Source: JAISST01 sp050434145
GTDB lineage: Bacteria; Fusobacteriota; Fusobacteriia; Fusobacteriales; Fusobacteriaceae
Reading direction: 5' to 3'
DNA length: 52,818 nucleotides
Assembly (NCBI RefSeq): GCF_050434145.1
Contig: NZ_JBNPVX010000019.1
Location: 1 to 52,818, forward strand
Shown piece by piece: positions 34,580 through 42,825 of the stretch. Each line of letters opens with the position of its first letter. Position 1 is the stretch's first letter. The notes under the pieces were generated by a model. It was not told the origin of the DNA, did no database searches, and saw only the letters and a program-made list of their open reading frames with translations. Made by a program: the position numbers and the translations under genes.

Positions 34580-36124
34580 TCACCTCTTAGATAATTCTAC
34601 AAGACGTTTTAACTGTTCAGTGAGAGGCATATAATCTTTTACAAATTTTTCAGATACAGTAGCCAACTGATTTCCAAGAGATTCAAGAGAAGTATTCAAG
34701 GTATGAGCCAATTGGACATTTAGTTCTCTCAGATTGTTTTGAATGTTATCATTATTTTCTTCTACCATTTTATTAATATTATCATTAACTCTTTGGGTAA
34801 TTTGCAAACCACTTTTTTCCAAATTACTAGCAGCTTCAGATATGGCATTAATTTGATTCTTTATAGAACTAATATTATTTTGACTTACTATATTTATCTC
34901 TTTTGAAATACTTTCTAAAGAAATAAGAATATTATTATATTGCGTTTTTATATTATTATCACCTAATTGAGAAACTTTGAGAAAATTGTTACAAACACTG
35001 CTAAGAGATAAATTTACTTTCTCTATATAACTATTAATTTTAGGAATAAAATCAATAGCATCATTTGAAATTTTATTCAAAGAATTTAAAGATTTCATAA
35101 TAGCATTTTCTTGATTATCCAATGCAACTATTCTATCCTCAAGATTCTCACTGATCTTAGTAAAATTCTGTGCAGAATTTGTAATGGACTTGAGAGAAGC
35201 ATCTATTTGAGCCATACTAGAAAAAATATTTTTTTGCAAAGTAGTAGTATATTCAATAGTAGCCTTGTAATTTTCTTGCCATTGAAGGAGTTTGGTTACA
35301 GCAATATTAAGATGTTTAAAATTATCACCAAACTGATCTTGTAATTGGTTATTAAGATCTTTAACACAAGATTGTATTGCTTGTGTAAAAGCATCCATGT
35401 TATTACTAGCCATTTGTTTTGCAAAAGATCTAAATTCATTGATCAAAGCAGTATTACCATTGGTTATTTCATGCAAAAAAGAATTATTTGTATTTATTAA
35501 CCCATTGAAAGTTTTGGTTATATTTTCAAAGGAAGAAGAAAATTTTTCCTGAAGAGCCACTTGATGATCAGACATTTCTTTCCTTAGTAATTTCATATTA
35601 TTTGAAAGAGAATGTTCATTGTTTCCAACCAAAGCATGAATAAGATTATTATTTAGTTGCTTTTGCTCTGAAGTAATAATAGAAATGTTATTACTAAAAT
35701 TTTCATTAGACTGAATTATAGAATCTTTTATATCTTTCATATATTTCAAAAGAAGTTTGTCAGAAGATTCTGCTGGAGTATTTTCACTATGCGAGTCCTT
35801 AATAGTTTCTTCAGTATAACCTCTACTTTTGATGAATTTTAGAATATTAGAAAGAATCAATCCTATGATTGAAGTAATAAAAGCTAATTTCATCCCACTC
35901 AATAAAGAAGGAACACTAGATTCAATATTGTTTTGATCAAAGTTAATTAATCCTAAAAATATTCCTACAAATGTACCTAACATTCCTAGTGCGCCAATGA
36001 TACTAGAAATACTTGAATCACGATTTTTTCCTTTTATTAAATCAAAACTAAAAAGAAAAACCATAATGAAAGTAAAGACTAGATTAACTGGATCCAAAAA
36101 TACAGTCAGAAAAGTATTTATCAT
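34580..36124 (-). CDS. zorA: ZorA-like/MotA-TolQ-ExbB proton-channel protein with long coiled-coil tail
   Basis: 514 residues. Three membrane segments (about 13-30, 41-61, 73-97) with MotA/ExbB-type motifs GMLGTFVGIFLGL (47-59) and SLLSGMKLAFITSIIG (73-88). The remaining 400 residues are Asn/Ser/Gln-rich coiled coil (QKQLNNNLIHAL, LRELNVQLAHTL). MotA and ExbB lack such a tail; ZorA of Zorya systems has one projecting into the cytoplasm. The ATG at 36124 follows GTGAGG, which I prefer to the upstream Met codons. First gene of the cassette zorA-zorB-unknown. Confidence 0.78.
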   Translation of the reverse strand: MINTFLTVFLDPVNLVFTFIMVFLFSFDLIKGKNRDSSISSIIGALGMLGTFVGIFLGLINFDQNNIESSVPSLLSGMKLAFITSIIGLILSNILKFIKSRGYTEETIKDSHSENTPAESSDKLLLKYMKDIKDSIIQSNENFSNNISIITSEQKQLNNNLIHALVGNNEHSLSNNMKLLRKEMSDHQVALQEKFSSSFENITKTFNGLINTNNSFLHEITNGNTALINEFRSFAKQMASNNMDAFTQAIQSCVKDLNNQLQDQFGDNFKHLNIAVTKLLQWQENYKATIEYTTTLQKNIFSSMAQIDASLKSITNSAQNFTKISENLEDRIVALDNQENAIMKSLNSLNKISNDAIDFIPKINSYIEKVNLSLSSVCNNFLKVSQLGDNNIKTQYNNILISLESISKEINIVSQNNISSIKNQINAISEAASNLEKSGLQITQRVNDNINKMVEENNDNIQNNLRELNVQLAHTLNTSLESLGNQLATVSEKFVKDYMPLTEQLKRLVELSKR

Positions 36125-36209
36125 ATAAACCTCACTCATGTAAATATTATTAAAAAATATATTCATTATATTATATAATAAATAATATATATAGTAAAGA
36201 ATAAAAAAA

Positions 36210-36231
36210 GACTATTGTTGCTACAATAGTC
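36210..36231 (-). terminator. Intrinsic terminator after the bactofilin gene
   Basis: GACTATTGT (36210-36218) and ACAATAGTC (36223-36231) form a perfect 9-bp stem around TGCT; a T-run follows on the minus strand. Confidence 0.88.
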
Positions 36232-36250
36232 CCTTTCATCTTTAAATTAA

Positions 36251-36700
36251 TTAGTCAGTCATATCAGGGTCATCTAAATCAGAGAATTTAGGTGTAGTAG
36301 ACATACTAGAATCCAAACCTATCAAGTTTTCTTCAGTTTTTTTCTTTCTTTTTTTGTTTCCTTCAAATATTGCGGTCTCAGCAGTCTTAAAACGATCACT
36401 GATGACATCTCCAACAGTAACACTGTTATCCAATAATTCTACAAAATCAGCTTCCAATTGCCCTTTAAAAATTCCATAGTTAAGGATATTTAAAGCAACA
36501 ATCTTTCCATCCACTTCTCCATGGTTACCAATGGTAACTATGGCATCAGAGATAATATCCCCTTTAATTTTACCATCTACAAGTATATCACATTGTAAAT
36601 TAAGGTTACCAGTGATTTCAGTTCCTTGAGATATAGTAGTTGTTCCTCTTTCAGATAAATCAGCATCGCCAAATCTATCATTTTTGTTGAATATTGCCAT
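36251..36700 (-). CDS. Bactofilin
   Basis: 149 residues. The central bactofilin (DUF583) beta-helix shows its six-residue periodicity: TTISQGTEITGNLNLQCDIL, VDGKIKGDIISDAIVTIG, GEVDGKIVALNILNYG. Short polar tails flank it; the C-terminal one is basic (KKRKKKTEEN) then acidic. Bactofilins polymerise into nucleotide-free filaments used for cell shape, localisation or envelope organisation. GGGGGAG precedes the ATG. A 17-bp palindrome lies just upstream (36715-36731). Monocistronic. Confidence 0.9.
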   Translation of the reverse strand: MAIFNKNDRFGDADLSERGTTTISQGTEITGNLNLQCDILVDGKIKGDIISDAIVTIGNHGEVDGKIVALNILNYGIFKGQLEADFVELLDNSVTVGDVISDRFKTAETAIFEGNKKRKKKTEENLIGLDSSMSTTPKFSDLDDPDMTD

Positions 36701-36714
36701 GACTCCCCCTTTTA

Positions 36715-36731
36715 ATTATCATGATGATAAT
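36715..36731. promoter_or_regulatory. 17-bp palindrome upstream of the bactofilin gene
   Basis: ATTATCATGATGATAAT, a perfect inverted repeat around a central G, 15 bp from the start codon. It resembles metal-regulator (Fur/PerR-type) boxes in composition, but the arrangement is not the standard one. Confidence 0.35.
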
Positions 36732-36964
36732 CATATTTTTCTATAATATACTTAGTAAAATTACCATATAAAAAAGTATTTTTACTCAAGTGATTAACAG
36801 AAAGAAATTTAAATTTTCTAATAAAAGATATCAATAATAATATAATATGATTTTTTTAAATTTGTGTCAATAGATTTTTTTAAAAATTTATTTCAAAAAA
36901 TTTAAAAGAATGTAATATTGCATATTACAAAATAAAAAATAAAATTTATATAAATTTATATTTG

Positions 36965-36973
36965 TGATATAAT
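36965..36973 (+). promoter_or_regulatory. Extended -10 element of the DUF3343-ruvC operon
   Basis: TGATATAAT, about 43 bp before the first start codon; the -35 region is only A+T-rich. Confidence 0.45.
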
Positions 36974-37015
36974 AACTGTGTATAAAATAAAAATGCTTTT
37001 CAATTGGGTGAAAGA

Positions 37016-37255
37016 ATGAAACTCTCAAAATCAAAAATATATATTACATTTAATAGCACTAATGAAGCGTTGTCGATGGAAAGAATAGCCAAAGAACAGC
37101 ACTTTCCTGGAAGGTTATTGCCAGTACCAAGAAAAATATCAGAAATATGTGGAATGGCTTGGGCTATTGACAGTGAAGAAAAAAAATTAATAGAAAATTT
37201 TATTAAAATAAATAATATTAGCTATAGAGAAATAGAAGAATTGACTCTAAAATAA
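37016..37255 (+). CDS. DUF3343 protein (putative Se/S carrier-like)
   Basis: 79 residues. DUF3343 pattern: YITFNSTNEALSMERIAKEQ, then GRLLPVPRKISEICGMAWAI with the conserved Cys, then a C-terminal YREIEEL. The family is proposed to act as a small sulphur/selenium carrier, on weak evidence. The ATG at 37016 follows GGGTGAAAGA; the in-frame TTG at 37004 is upstream of that site. RuvC follows 101 bp downstream, probably in the same operon. Confidence 0.8.
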   Translation: MKLSKSKIYITFNSTNEALSMERIAKEQHFPGRLLPVPRKISEICGMAWAIDSEEKKLIENFIKINNISYREIEELTLK

Positions 37256-37356
37256 ATAAAAAAATTAAATTAATTTTATGAAAATTCATCAAGTGAGAAT
37301 AAAATATGGTTTACAATAAGAGTTATATATAAATACTTTACTAAGGAGACTAGCAA

Positions 37357-37929
37357 ATGAGAATAATTGGAATAGATCCAGGGACTGCAATAGTTGGATA
37401 TGGAATAATAGATGGAGAAAAAAATAAATGTGAGGTAGTTGATTATGGATGTATTTTTACAGAGAAAAATCTTCCCATGGAGGATAGGTTGTGTATAATT
37501 TATCAAAAACTGTCTGAATTAATAGAAAAATACAAACCAACACATATGGCAATAGAAGAATTATTTTTCTTTAAGAATAGTACTACAGTAATTAGTGTAG
37601 GACAAGCTAGAGGGGTTATAATCCTTGCTGGAAAGCAAAAGGGTCTAGATATCCAAGGGTATACACCATTGCAGGTTAAAATGGGAATTACAGGCTATGG
37701 TAAAGCTGACAAAAAACAAGTACAAGAAATGGTAAAAAGATTTTTGAAATTAGATGAAATTCCTAAACCAGATGATGCTGCCGATGCACTAGCAATTGCT
37801 ATCAATCATTCTCACTCGCTTCATAGTGGAATTTATGGATTAGATACTAAGAGTACAATTAGTACTAAAAATTTTAAAAAAAACAAAATGACTGCTAAAG
37901 AATTTAAAGAATTATTACTACAAAAATAA
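37357..37929 (+). CDS. ruvC: Holliday junction endonuclease RuvC
   Basis: 190 residues. Catalytic acidic residues are in IGIDPGT (Asp near 7), AIEELFF (Glu near 68) and PDDAADALAIAI (Asp pair near 141-144). SVGQARGVI and GYGKADKKQVQEMV are standard RuvC segments. A C-terminal tail of about 30 residues, including KNFKKNKMTAKEFKELL, extends past the usual end. Dimeric resolvase working with RuvAB; those genes are not in the window. AAGGAGACTAGCAA precedes the ATG. Confidence 0.95.
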   Translation: MRIIGIDPGTAIVGYGIIDGEKNKCEVVDYGCIFTEKNLPMEDRLCIIYQKLSELIEKYKPTHMAIEELFFFKNSTTVISVGQARGVIILAGKQKGLDIQGYTPLQVKMGITGYGKADKKQVQEMVKRFLKLDEIPKPDDAADALAIAINHSHSLHSGIYGLDTKSTISTKNFKKNKMTAKEFKELLLQK

Positions 37930-37974
37930 ACATCTATCTATATTTTAGGATAATTTAGCAAAAAAATTTATATA

Positions 37975-38270
37975 GTTGCGAAATACAAAGTTTTCTTTAA
38001 TTATTTTCACAAAAATTGTTATATAAATAAATCTTTTGAGGCAAGCCTCAAAAATCGCTGAGCCGCTCCTTGTGGCTCTCTATGTTCGCTGGCATCACGA
38101 CATACTATCCACATAAGCAAAATATCATATCTAAGACATTCATGTTGCTAACTGGATAGCAAGGCATTGCATACTCCCAACAGCAGCTGAGCATAGCGAG
38201 GCTGGAGAAAAAGAGAAATTAAGAAACATATAAAAGCATGAATTTTGCAAATAAAAAATAGTTTAGCAAC
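37975..38270 (+). repeat. Longest copy of the dispersed intergenic element
   Basis: Left end GTTGCGAAATACAAAG and right end TTTAGCAACAACTTAAA match the element at 1-503. The inner hairpin is here TTTTGAGGC/GCCTCAAAA, different bases but still paired. The core AGCAGCTGAGCATAGCGAGG is present. About 95 bp of additional sequence (roughly 38050-38150) includes CTATCC and GGATAG, which can pair. It ends about 30 bp before the nitroreductase start. Confidence 0.8.
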
Positions 38271-38302
38271 AACTTAAAGAAAAATTTTTAAAGGAGGCAT
38301 TT

Positions 38303-38869
38303 ATGTTAGAAAATTTAAAAAAAAATCGTTCACACAGAAGCTTTACTGAAAAAGAGATCACGAGAAAGGAATTGGAGCAATTTATAGAAGGAGCAAGAGT
38401 TAGTGCTACTTCAATGAATTCACAAAGAATAAGATTTTTTATTGTAGACGGAAAAGAAAATTGTGATAAAGTTTTCCCATTAATAAAATTTGCAGGTGCA
38501 ATAGAATGGAATCCAACTATAGAAGAATCTCCAAGAGGATATATTGCAGTTTGCTGTGCGGAACCATTGAATGCTGCAATAGAAAGCTTATCATTTGATA
38601 TGGGACTTTGCACTCAAAATATTTTACTCATGGCGAATAATGTTGGGTATTCTGGATGTATTATAGGAGCATATAACAAACCAGAGTTTGATAAAACAGT
38701 AAAAATACCACAAGGATATAAATCATATTATTTAATTGCCTTAGGTGAGCCTAAAGATCAAGTAACAATAGTAGAAGCTAAAGAAAATAACTTAAAATAT
38801 TATCGTGATGTGAACACTAATCATCATTATGTACCCAAACTTATGTTAGAAGACTTAATAATTAAATAA
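38303..38869 (+). CDS. Nitroreductase-family FMN oxidoreductase
   Basis: 188 residues, single-domain nitroreductase. The N-terminal RSHRSFTEKEITRKELEQ has the FMN-phosphate-binding R..R pattern, followed by ARVSATSMNSQRIRF. SFDMGLCTQNILLMANNVG and GYKSYYLIALGEP are typical later segments. Expected to be a dimeric NAD(P)H-dependent reductase; the substrate is unknown. AAAGGAGGCATTT precedes the ATG, and the dispersed element ends just upstream. The C-terminal HHYVPKLMLEDLI resembles related fusobacterial and clostridial sequences. Confidence 0.85.
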   Translation: MLENLKKNRSHRSFTEKEITRKELEQFIEGARVSATSMNSQRIRFFIVDGKENCDKVFPLIKFAGAIEWNPTIEESPRGYIAVCCAEPLNAAIESLSFDMGLCTQNILLMANNVGYSGCIIGAYNKPEFDKTVKIPQGYKSYYLIALGEPKDQVTIVEAKENNLKYYRDVNTNHHYVPKLMLEDLIIK

Positions 38870-38884
38870 TTTTAATAAATAAAA

Positions 38885-38905
38885 AAGTGGAGAGAATCTC
38901 CACTT
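38885..38905. terminator. Bidirectional intrinsic terminator
   Basis: AAGTGGAG (38885-38892) pairs with CTCCACTT (38898-38905), between convergent genes, with A/T tracts on both sides. Confidence 0.7.
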
Positions 38906-38937
38906 AATTTATTTTGTTATTCATGCATAAAATTTAA

Positions 38938-39456
38938 TTAATTTGCAGCATTGATTTCTACCATAGCCTCATTCATACCAACAGCTTTACTTTGAAGATC
39001 TGACATTTTTGCTTGAAGATCTTGCATTTTTTTCACAACATCAGCATTACCTGCAGCAGTTGGATTTGAAGCAAATTCAAACATTTCAGAGGAAATTTTC
39101 AATAATTCCAAAGAAGCGTCAGCACCGTCTTTTAACTTAGCTTGAGCATTTTTCAAAGAATCAGGAGCTTTCAAAGCAGATAATTTTTCATATAAAGGAG
39201 TTACCTTTGTAATTACCTCTTTAGCAACCTTCATAGCAGCAGTAGGATCACCAGGATTAATCGTTTGCATTGAAGCAGAAGCATCCTGAATTTCTTTAGA
39301 TATTTTTGCAACTTCTGTTTTGTATTCAGATACAGATAATTGCTTTGTAGCAGCAGCAGGAGCATTAGTTTTTGGCGCGTCATCCTTTTTTCCACCACAA
39401 GATACTAAAAGTAATGATAAAACTAAAGCACTTAATAACATCAATTTCTTTTTCAT
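38938..39456 (-). CDS. Lipoprotein of a three-member local paralog family
   Basis: 172 residues. Lipobox LVSC (Cys20) follows a hydrophobic signal and a short Ala/Pro/Lys linker. The mature domain, from SVSEYKTEVAKIS to MVEINAAN, is all-helical. The same domain occurs in the two genes upstream (39567 and 40630): shared markers are the EYK/QYK start, PLYEKLSALKAPDSLKN (PLYSQLIALNPPKSLVT in the third) and the final E.NAA. No known family recognised. Cell-envelope location is clear; function is not. CTGGAGGGTAATTTA precedes the ATG. Confidence 0.75.
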   Translation of the reverse strand: MKKKLMLLSALVLSLLLVSCGGKKDDAPKTNAPAAATKQLSVSEYKTEVAKISKEIQDASASMQTINPGDPTAAMKVAKEVITKVTPLYEKLSALKAPDSLKNAQAKLKDGADASLELLKISSEMFEFASNPTAAGNADVVKKMQDLQAKMSDLQSKAVGMNEAMVEINAAN

Positions 39457-39566
39457 TAAATTACCCTCCAGTTAATATTAAACTTAAAAATTAAAATAAA
39501 AAATATAATTAAAATACCAAAAAAAGCTGACTTTAAATTTAAATGGTATTTTCATAATAAGATACA

Positions 39567-40487
39567 CTATTTTGCAGCATTTATTTCAGTAATTGCTTCA
39601 TTGAAAAGATTAATTTTAGATTGCAATTCAGAAATTTTACTAGCAGCTTCTAAAGCACTTTTAGGATCTGACAAAATTTTAGATTGAAGGTCAAATAGTT
39701 CAGTATATGCCTGAGCACCAGAAGCTAGTTTTGATTGACTATCTTTTAGAGATTCAGGAGCTTCAACAGCAGCCAATTGAGTCAATAAAGGCTTTATTTT
39801 TCCACTCATTTCAGTATAAGTAGCTACAGCAGCAGGAATATCAGTTGGATTGATAGTAGATGCAGCATTTGTTATATTAGTAAATTCTGAAGTGATTTTT
39901 TGAATTTCTTCTTTATACTCAGCAACAGTTTTTCCAGTAGATACAGCATCTTTTGCAGTTTCTTTAGCTTCTTCTACAACATTTTTAGTTTCTTCAACAA
40001 CAGCCTCTTTGGCATCTTTTGCAGTTTCTTTAGCTTCTTCTATAACATTTTTAGTTTCTTCAACAACAGCCTCTTTGGCATCTTTTACAGTTTCTTTAGC
40101 TTCTTCTACAACATTTTTAGTTTCTTCAACAACAGCCTCTTTGGCATCTTTTGCAGTTTCTTTAGCTTCTTCTACAACATTTTTAGTTTCTTCAACAACA
40201 GCTTCTTTGGCATCTTTTACAGTTTCTTTAGCTTCTTCTACAACATTTTTAGTTTCTTCAACAACAGCCTCTTTAGCTTCTTCTACAACATTTTTAGTTT
40301 CTTCAACAGCAGCTTCTTTGGCATCTTTTGCAGTTTCTTTAACCTCTTTTGCTGCTTCCTTAACTTCCTCTTTTTTTACTTGTTCTGTTTTAACTTCTTC
40401 TTTTTTAGGTTCCTCTTTTTTTCCACCACACGATACTAGTGAGAAAGCTAATACTAAAGCCCCTAAAAACATAAATTTTTTTTTCAT
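39567..40487 (-). CDS. Lipoprotein with 22-residue tandem repeats and the shared paralog domain
   Basis: About 306 residues. Lipobox LVSC (Cys20), then a Lys/Glu-rich stretch, then about six tandem units of the pattern KEAVVEETKNVVEEAKETVK (22 residues; one shorter), then the C-terminal domain shared with 38938 and 40630 (VAEYKEEIQKIT to ITEINAAK). The repeats should form a long amphipathic helix of 11-residue periodicity, resembling LEA-type or surface-stalk helices, and could space the domain from the membrane. The ATG at 40487 follows AAGGAGGATGTTTTAGTA; an upstream start at 40526 lies before that site. Confidence 0.8.
   Translation of the reverse strand: MKKKFMFLGALVLAFSLVSCGGKKEEPKKEEVKTEQVKKEEVKEAAKEVKETAKDAKEAAVEETKNVVEEAKEAVVEETKNVVEEAKETVKDAKEAVVEETKNVVEEAKETAKDAKEAVVEETKNVVEEAKETVKDAKEAVVEETKNVIEEAKETAKDAKEAVVEETKNVVEEAKETAKDAVSTGKTVAEYKEEIQKITSEFTNITNAASTINPTDIPAAVATYTEMSGKIKPLLTQLAAVEAPESLKDSQSKLASGAQAYTELFDLQSKILSDPKSALEAASKISELQSKINLFNEAITEINAAK
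39935..40350 (-). repeat. 66-bp coding minisatellite
   Basis: Copies of the segment containing TACAACATTTTTAG begin at 39975, 40041, 40107, 40173 and 40239 (exact 66-bp spacing), with a last one at 40284 (45 bp later, a 15-residue unit). All spacings are multiples of three, so copy number can change without breaking the reading frame. Confidence 0.9.
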
Positions 40488-40629
40488 TACTAAAACATCC
40501 TCCTTGAAATTTGCAATTATTAACACATTGTGAAAATATAATGTGATTTTAACAAGAACAATTATATCATACTACATTTAAAAATCAACATATATTTCAA
40601 ATAAAATTGATTTGTTTAATAACAAACTG

Positions 40630-41178
40630 TTAATTAGCGGCAGAAATTTCAAAAATAGCTTCCATCATTGTATGTGAATTATTTTGTAATTCATTTAATT
40701 TTATGCTAAGTTCTTCTAAATTATTCATAAGCTCATATTGATTCATGGCATAAGGATTTTCAAGAGACTGCATCAGAGATTTAGACATATAAAGTACATC
40801 TAAAGCTGATTGAGTGCCTTTTTTTAGCTTATTATGGGATGTAACAAGTGATTTTGGTGGATTAAGAGCAATAAGTTGAGAATAAAGAGGTATGCCTTTG
40901 TCTATAATTATTTGTGCTTGTTTTAATTGTTCATTGATCATATCACCAATATTAGTGGCTTTCTTGTTTTTCACTTGTTTAGTTTTAGGTGCTGAGGTTT
41001 TTCCTAATTTATTTATTTCTAGAATAAGAGATTGTACTTTACTTTTGTATTGAGCAACAGTAAGTTGAGGTGTTTCTCTTCTGGTAATGCTATTAGTGTA
41101 ATAAACCCGAACATTTGAACTACCAAAAGTAACAAGAGATGTAATAAATAATAAAATAAAAGTAATAAATTTTTTCAT
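40630..41178 (-). CDS. Exported protein, third member of the paralog family
   Basis: 182 residues. It has a signal peptide (MKKFITFILLFITSLVTFG) but no lipobox Cys, so it is likely periplasmic or secreted rather than lipidated. The domain VAQYKSKVQSLI to IFEISAAN aligns with the two lipoproteins downstream, with an insertion of Lys-rich residues (KTKQVKNKKATN). Upstream, 47 bp away, is pepA on the same strand, so these may be cotranscribed. TTTAGGAGGGATTCTT precedes the ATG. Function unknown. Confidence 0.7.
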   Translation of the reverse strand: MKKFITFILLFITSLVTFGSSNVRVYYTNSITRRETPQLTVAQYKSKVQSLILEINKLGKTSAPKTKQVKNKKATNIGDMINEQLKQAQIIIDKGIPLYSQLIALNPPKSLVTSHNKLKKGTQSALDVLYMSKSLMQSLENPYAMNQYELMNNLEELSIKLNELQNNSHTMMEAIFEISAAN

Positions 41179-41225
41179 GAAGAATCCCTCCTAAAATAAT
41201 ATTTTTTTGATATTTTTATCATAGA

Positions 41226-42665
41226 TTAATTATTTTTAATATATTCATACAAAGTTTTCATAGTGGTACCAGTAGCTCCTTTTTTAAAATAACTATTTCC
41301 TTTTTCAGCAAATGATGTACCTGCAATATCCAAATGCATCCAAGGAATTTCCTCTACAAATTCTTCTAAAAATTTTGCAGCAGTACTTGAACTTCCACTT
41401 CTTCCAGCACTATTTTTTAAGTCAGCTACATGAGATTTGATAGCATCTTTAAATTCCTCTTCCATAGGCATATTCCAAAATTTTTCATTCCATTTCCTGC
41501 CAGCAATTTCCAATTTTTCAAAATTTTTATTACTATTGGTAAAAGTACCAGTAATATTATCTCCTAAAGCAATTATTATGGCTCCAGTAAGAGTTGCCAC
41601 ATCAATTATTTCAGTTGGTTTAATTATCTTAGTAGCATAAGTCAAGGCATCTGCAAGAGTAACCCTTCCTTCAGCATCAGTATTAGTTATTTCTACTGTT
41701 TTTCCCAGCATTGTAGGAATTATATCCCCAGGTTTGTATGCATCACCATTTATTACATTTTCACAAGCAGCAATTACTGCTACCACATTCTTTTTTATAT
41801 TTAATTTTGATAGAGCACACATCACCCCAATTACAGTGGCAGCACCAGCCATATCACTATGCATAGTTAGCATGCTGCTAGTAGGTTTGATAGACAATCC
41901 ACCTGAATCATAGCATAATCCTTTTCCAACAAGAGCAAGAGTTTCTTTCGACTTTGGATTACCATTATGTCTCATAACAATGAGTTTAGGCTTATTTACA
42001 GAAGCTCGTCCAACAGCAAGAAAAGCAGACATATTTAAATTTTCAATATCTTTTTCATTATGAACTTTTACCTTGAATCCATATTCTTTACCAAGCTTTT
42101 CAGCATTTTTACTAAGAATTTCAGGAGTCATAAAATTTGCAGGTTCATTAACTAAATCTCTAATAATATTAGTAATTTTTCCTAGTTCAATTCCTTCTAT
42201 AAGGCTGTCAGATATTTTTCCGTCTACAATATCTATATTTAATAATTTTTTATCCTTTTCTTTTTTATTAGAAGTTTGATATTTGTCAAAAGAATAATTG
42301 ATATGTTCTACCAAATCACCTAAGATATCATAATCTATGAAGGATTTATTATTACTTTTCAAAAGAACATTTCCTCTAAAAGACTTTAGGGAAGAATAAA
42401 TAGCCATTTTGATGGAATTTGGACTAATTTCTTTGGCTTTTCCAATACCTATAAAGAGATAGTCATCAATATTTTTTTTGTCAAAATAAGTAAATTCAAG
42501 AAATTCGCCCTTTTTACCAGTGAATTTTTTTTGTTTTGATAGAATTTCAAGTTGTTTATAACTTTCTTTTGACAGTGTAGAATCCTCATTAATTTTTCCT
42601 TCTTCAACTAGTACAACAAATTTATCATATGTTTTCTTAGCTTTTTTTATAATATTCAGACTCAT
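41226..42665 (-). CDS. pepA: Leucyl aminopeptidase (M17, PepA type)
   Basis: 479 residues. The C-terminal catalytic domain shows VGKGLCYDSGGLSIKP near 247, with the metal-binding Lys and Asp, the SDMAGAA segment, and the family signature NTDAEGRVTLADAL near 327. The N-terminal half is the usual regulatory macro-like domain. Hexameric dinuclear-metal enzyme that removes N-terminal residues from peptides in the cytoplasm; fits an amino-acid-fermenting metabolism. CTGGAGGAAAT precedes the ATG. Confidence 0.94.
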   Translation of the reverse strand: MSLNIIKKAKKTYDKFVVLVEEGKINEDSTLSKESYKQLEILSKQKKFTGKKGEFLEFTYFDKKNIDDYLFIGIGKAKEISPNSIKMAIYSSLKSFRGNVLLKSNNKSFIDYDILGDLVEHINYSFDKYQTSNKKEKDKKLLNIDIVDGKISDSLIEGIELGKITNIIRDLVNEPANFMTPEILSKNAEKLGKEYGFKVKVHNEKDIENLNMSAFLAVGRASVNKPKLIVMRHNGNPKSKETLALVGKGLCYDSGGLSIKPTSSMLTMHSDMAGAATVIGVMCALSKLNIKKNVVAVIAACENVINGDAYKPGDIIPTMLGKTVEITNTDAEGRVTLADALTYATKIIKPTEIIDVATLTGAIIIALGDNITGTFTNSNKNFEKLEIAGRKWNEKFWNMPMEEEFKDAIKSHVADLKNSAGRSGSSSTAAKFLEEFVEEIPWMHLDIAGTSFAEKGNSYFKKGATGTTMKTLYEYIKNN

Positions 42666-42749
42666 ATTTCCTCCAGAACATAGTTTTATAAATACATTTA
42701 AAATATTCTACCACATATTTTTCATATTTTAAATAATAAAATTAATAAA

Positions 42750-42779
42750 AAAAGTCCTAAACATCAAAAAAGGACTTTT
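42750..42779 (-). terminator. Intrinsic terminator after the small basic protein gene
   Basis: AAAAGTCCT (42750-42758) pairs with AGGACTTTT (42771-42779); the minus strand continues with T. Confidence 0.75.
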
Positions 42780-42825
42780 CAATTTATTCAAAAAATATTT
42801 AAAAATTTTTTCATTCACAATTTCA

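Larger units (their letters stand above)
36701..37015. other. Divergent intergenic region, A+T-rich
   Basis: About 315 bp between the divergent bactofilin and DUF3343 genes. It holds the palindrome at 36715-36731 and the extended -10 at 36965-36973; no gene seen. Confidence 0.5.

Noticed and set aside
40009..40533. Long plus-strand frames opposite the 39567 lipoprotein
   Set aside because: They are the reverse reading of the 66-bp repeats (Phe/Ser-rich or Ser/Thr-rich translation) and have no ribosome binding site.
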